Shown piece after piece: positions 61,340 through 64,000 of a stretch of 64,000 nt of DNA. Under the pieces are notes generated by a model that saw only the letters and a list, made by a program, of their open reading frames with translations, ran no database searches and was not told the origin of the DNA. The stretch's first letter is position 1. The number at the start of each line of letters is the position of its first letter. The DNA is from Myxococcales bacterium (GTDB lineage Bacteria > Myxococcota_A > Polyangia > Haliangiales > Haliangiaceae): assembly GCA_016706545.1 (NCBI GenBank), contig JADJJK010000042.1, positions 6,024 to 70,023 on the forward strand, given 5' to 3'. The translations under genes and the position numbers were made by a program.

Positions 61340-64000
61340 TCACGGTTTCACGATCGGCTCGATCGGGCAGGTGAGGAGGAATGCCTTGGCGAAGGCGGCG
61401 GCGGTTTCGCAAGCGTACGTGGTCCAGTCGGGGTGGCGCTTGAAGCCGACGATGTCGCTGATGCCGCGGATGGCGAGGAAGGAGACGCTGCGGCCGTGGG
61501 TGGCCTTGTAGATGCCGGCGGATTCCATCTCTACGGCCACGACTTGGCGCGAGATCTTCAGCCAGACGGCCAGGGTCTCATCGTCTTTGATCAGCCGGTC
61601 GCTGGAGGCGACGGCGCCGGTGACGGCGAGCGGTGGGCGCGGCGGCTTGCCGGCAAAGTGGCGTTCGAGCTTGTCGCGCACGGACTTCTGCCAGTCATCG
61701 GTTCCATAGAAACGATCGTCCGAGAGATCGACGGATGGTCGTTCTCGTGTGATCGCTTCGGGGGAGTTCCAGCCCGTAAGCTCGTCATCAACGATCATGG
61801 CGCTGAGGTCGGCGGCCAGCTTCGCCGCGTCCGGGTGGAGCGGCCCACCACCTAGCGCGTACTCACGCTTCTTTCCTCGGATGACTGCCTCTACCGAGAA
61901 GTCCGCGATGCGGCTGGAGACCACGACGTCGCCGAGCGAGAACTCGTTCGCCGGCACACCGCCGGCGATGCCGACCACGAGCAAGAAGCGAGGCGCCAGA
62001 TCTTCGATCATCGCGCTGGCCGCCGCCTGGGCGTCGGCGTTCCCTTGCTCCAGGCAGCGGAGCACGGCGAGCGTGTAGGCGCCGCCGCCGGGGAGCTTCA
62101 AGCTGCGGATCCGGTAGCGGCGTTGCTGCTCGTCCGTGGCGACCTTGTCGAACCGGCGCAGCACGGCGGCGTTCTCGTCTTCGCGAATGGTGAGGATACC
62201 GAAGTCGACCCTGCCCCGGTAGCGGCTGTCGGGGCGACGATGGCGCCGCGAGGCCGGCTCGCCGACGTCCGAGTCCTCGATGTCGTTGGGCGCAAAAGCA
62301 GCGGTACCAGCGTCGCGGCGACGATGACGGTGAGATCCGTCGTCGCGCACGCCTTCGAGAAGCTCGCGCACAGAGTATTTGCGGAGCGCGTTCTCGGGGC
62401 GGTACGTGTATTCGAGCCCCTCCTCTCGCTCGAGCATGGCCAAGTGCTCATAGCCAACGTCCACGTCGGGCTGATCGGGCAGCGGGACTCGTTCCTCAAC
62501 CTTGAGCTTGGCGTAGTGGCGATGCACGGCGTCGAAGTGGTTGCGCACGATGCTCAGGGCGGCGCGCTGGCCGGTCTTGCCGGCGACCAAGATTTCGACG
62601 CAGTTGGTAGCAGCGTCGCCACGCACCAGGATGCTGCAGCCCTCGGCGCCGAGCACGACCCCGGTACGCCACCATGTACGCTTGGGTTGGTCAGGTTGTA
62701 GTGGCCCTGCGCGATGAAGCGCGGGATGAACCCAGTCGGCAACCAGTACTGGTAACGAAAGCGCAGCGCGTTGACAGGCCACACGCCGTAGTCCGGCTCC
62801 TTGACGGGCAAGGCGTCGGGCAGCAGGTAGCGCAGCGGGTTGGAGCCAGCGATCGGCAAGCACAGGCCCAAGGCGGGCTCTTGCATCATGCTGAGGATGA
62901 GCTCGTGCCACCGCGCCGGGTAGCGCGCCGGATTGAGCAGTTCAGTGAGCTGGTCTTGGCGTAGCTCGCCGCCCTGGTCGCGCACCCTCGGGCTGTTGAC
63001 GAGAGCGTAGATGGCTCCGGTCAGCCAGTTGGGATCAAGGACGGTGATCTCTCGTTGGGCGGCCCGTCGCCTCGTCCACGCAAGCCCCATGGGCCACCAC
63101 GACACCAGGTCGTGCAAAGAGGACGAGCAGCGCACTCTGCTCGTTAAGGGTAACGAGATAGTTCTACGTTGGACGGTGCTCTACACGGAAGGACGAAGTC
63201 CTGAACGGGCAACACCGAGCGCTGCCGCGCCTGCTCGGCGATGGCTTCCTTGATGCGAAGCCAGGACAGCGGGATCGGATCGCGCACGTGCTTGAGCCGC
63301 TCCGAGTCGCTGATCGTCGCAGCGATCTGGGTGCGCAGCGCCGCGATGCTGTGGGCCGCGGTGTCGCCGGCGTTGCAGCTCGTACGCGCGAAAGCCGGCG
63401 ATCGCCGGATGGGTGCGGCACAGCATGACCTCATCGATCTGCCGCTGAGGCACATCATGGTCGCTCTTGTTGATAACCACGATCACCGGCGAGTCGCCGC
63501 CGCGCTGGGCGATGATCTCGAGCCACTCGTAGATGGAGCGGTCGTCCTCGCGGCGATCTTCGAGCACGAGCAGGTACAGGCTGCGCTCGGTCAGGAAGAA
63601 GCGGAACGTCCCACGCATGATCTCCTGGCCGCCGAAGTCCCAGACGTTCAGGCGCACCTGCGACTGGTGTGGCGACCAAGTGCTGACCTCGATCTTCTCG
63701 TGGATCGCCGTGCCCGGCGTCTTCCGTTCATCTGGATCCCGCGGCTGACCATGGACGAGGTAGCGGATGAGCGAGGTCTTGCCGACGGCTTCGTTACCGA
63801 CCACCACCAGCTTGGCCTCGTTGAGCGGTCGCAGCGTCTTGCGTCGTCCTGCCTCCCGATACCGCCGGTAGGCAGCGAGGATGGCCTGAGCATCGGTTGA
63901 TTCAAGAAGCTCCGGGGGCAACCCAGAGGCCAGCTCGCCGTTGTTGCGAAGATCGAGATATTGCGGTGTTTCTGACCGGGGGATCTCGCACCAGGCGTCG
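61340..64000 (-). pseudogene. LRR-Roc-COR protein with C-terminal nucleosidase-like domain, partial and frameshifted
   Basis: Large Roco GTPase whose 5' part lies beyond the window. At the edge a leucine-rich repeat reads YLDLRNNGELASGLPPELLE. The Roc GTPase follows (63480-63830): P-loop GNEAVGKTSL, VWDFGGQEIM and VINKSDHD as G1, G3 and G4. COR covers about 62370-63140 (TVLDPNWLTGAIYALVN; WRTGVVLGAEGCSILVRGD). The C-terminal ~290 residues (61340-62230) match purine nucleoside phosphorylase/MTA nucleosidase: LLVVGIAGGVPANEF, AVEMESAGIYKA, RGISDIVGFK. Frame changes are needed near 63385, 63180, 63140, 62650 and perhaps elsewhere. By analogy with nucleosidase effectors in immune NTPases it could deplete nucleosides on activation; this is inference. 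Confidence 0.75.

Overview
The window is about 64 kb of high-GC chromosome and most likely comes from a myxobacterium (Myxococcota). The signs are a large share of secreted lipoproteins, several of them Cys-rich, two proteins with MYXO-CTERM-like tails (a Cys-rich stretch, a short membrane segment and an Arg cluster), a DUF2330 protein, a DUF4215-type Cys-rich repeat and a golvesin-like domain. No phage, insertion sequence or CRISPR array was recognised.

Layout. 0-9.4 kb: APH-fold kinase, DCC-family protein, broken hydrolase, broken metallophosphoesterase with a peptidoglycan-binding tail, broken AGE-like lipoprotein, then a porin. 6.2-11.4 kb: acetate assimilation unit (porin, acs, yjcH-like DUF485, actP). 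11.4-16.5 kb: methyltransferase, DUF1826 protein, alpha/beta hydrolase, redoxin-like anchored protein, D-cysteine desulfhydrase-like PLP enzyme. 16.7-21.6 kb: Cys-rich lipoproteins, TerC/Alx with a ribosome hibernation factor, pirin. 21.7-26.7 kb: peptide-export operon of a GAF/HlyD adaptor, a C39-peptidase ABC exporter and a lipoprotein adaptor, joined by overlapping stop and start codons. 27-32.6 kb: secreted metalloprotease, DUF2914 protein, TonB-C/SH3-like protein, lipoprotein. 32.7-41.4 kb: sbcD-sbcC, polyprenyl-type glycosyltransferase, trypsin-like protease, patatin. 41.4-43.9 kb: ECF sigma, zinc-finger anti-sigma and a Spy/CpxP-like periplasmic protein. 44.2-49.2 kb: SpoIID-golvesin lipoprotein, two adjacent related 2OG-Fe(II) oxygenase-like proteins, a zinc protease and a collagen-like lipoprotein. 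49.3-53.8 kb: two large lipoprotein genes of clearly lower GC. 54.4-59.9 kb: comM, membrane protein, lipoprotein, DUF2330. 60-64 kb: tRNA-Gly(CCC), then a DUF3037 gene behind a C17 tract, convergent with an LRR-Roc-COR protein that ends in a nucleoside phosphorylase-like domain and runs off the window.

The strongest candidate for an undescribed system is the last locus: a Roco GTPase whose C-terminal domain looks like a nucleosidase, beside a tRNA gene and a DUF3037 gene with a possible phase-variable tract. The tandem pair of 2OG-oxygenase-like genes at 45.6-47.5 kb and the GAF-HlyD/C39 exporter without visible cargo come next. Short tandem repeats (9-17 bp, unrelated units) repeatedly begin at or just after stop codons.

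Caveat: about a dozen genes, clustered at 2-9.4, 17-18, 21.7-26.7, 52 and 60-64 kb, need one to six frame changes to give full-length proteins. As they include acs and an otherwise complete export operon, I suspect uncorrected indels in the sequence more than gene decay.
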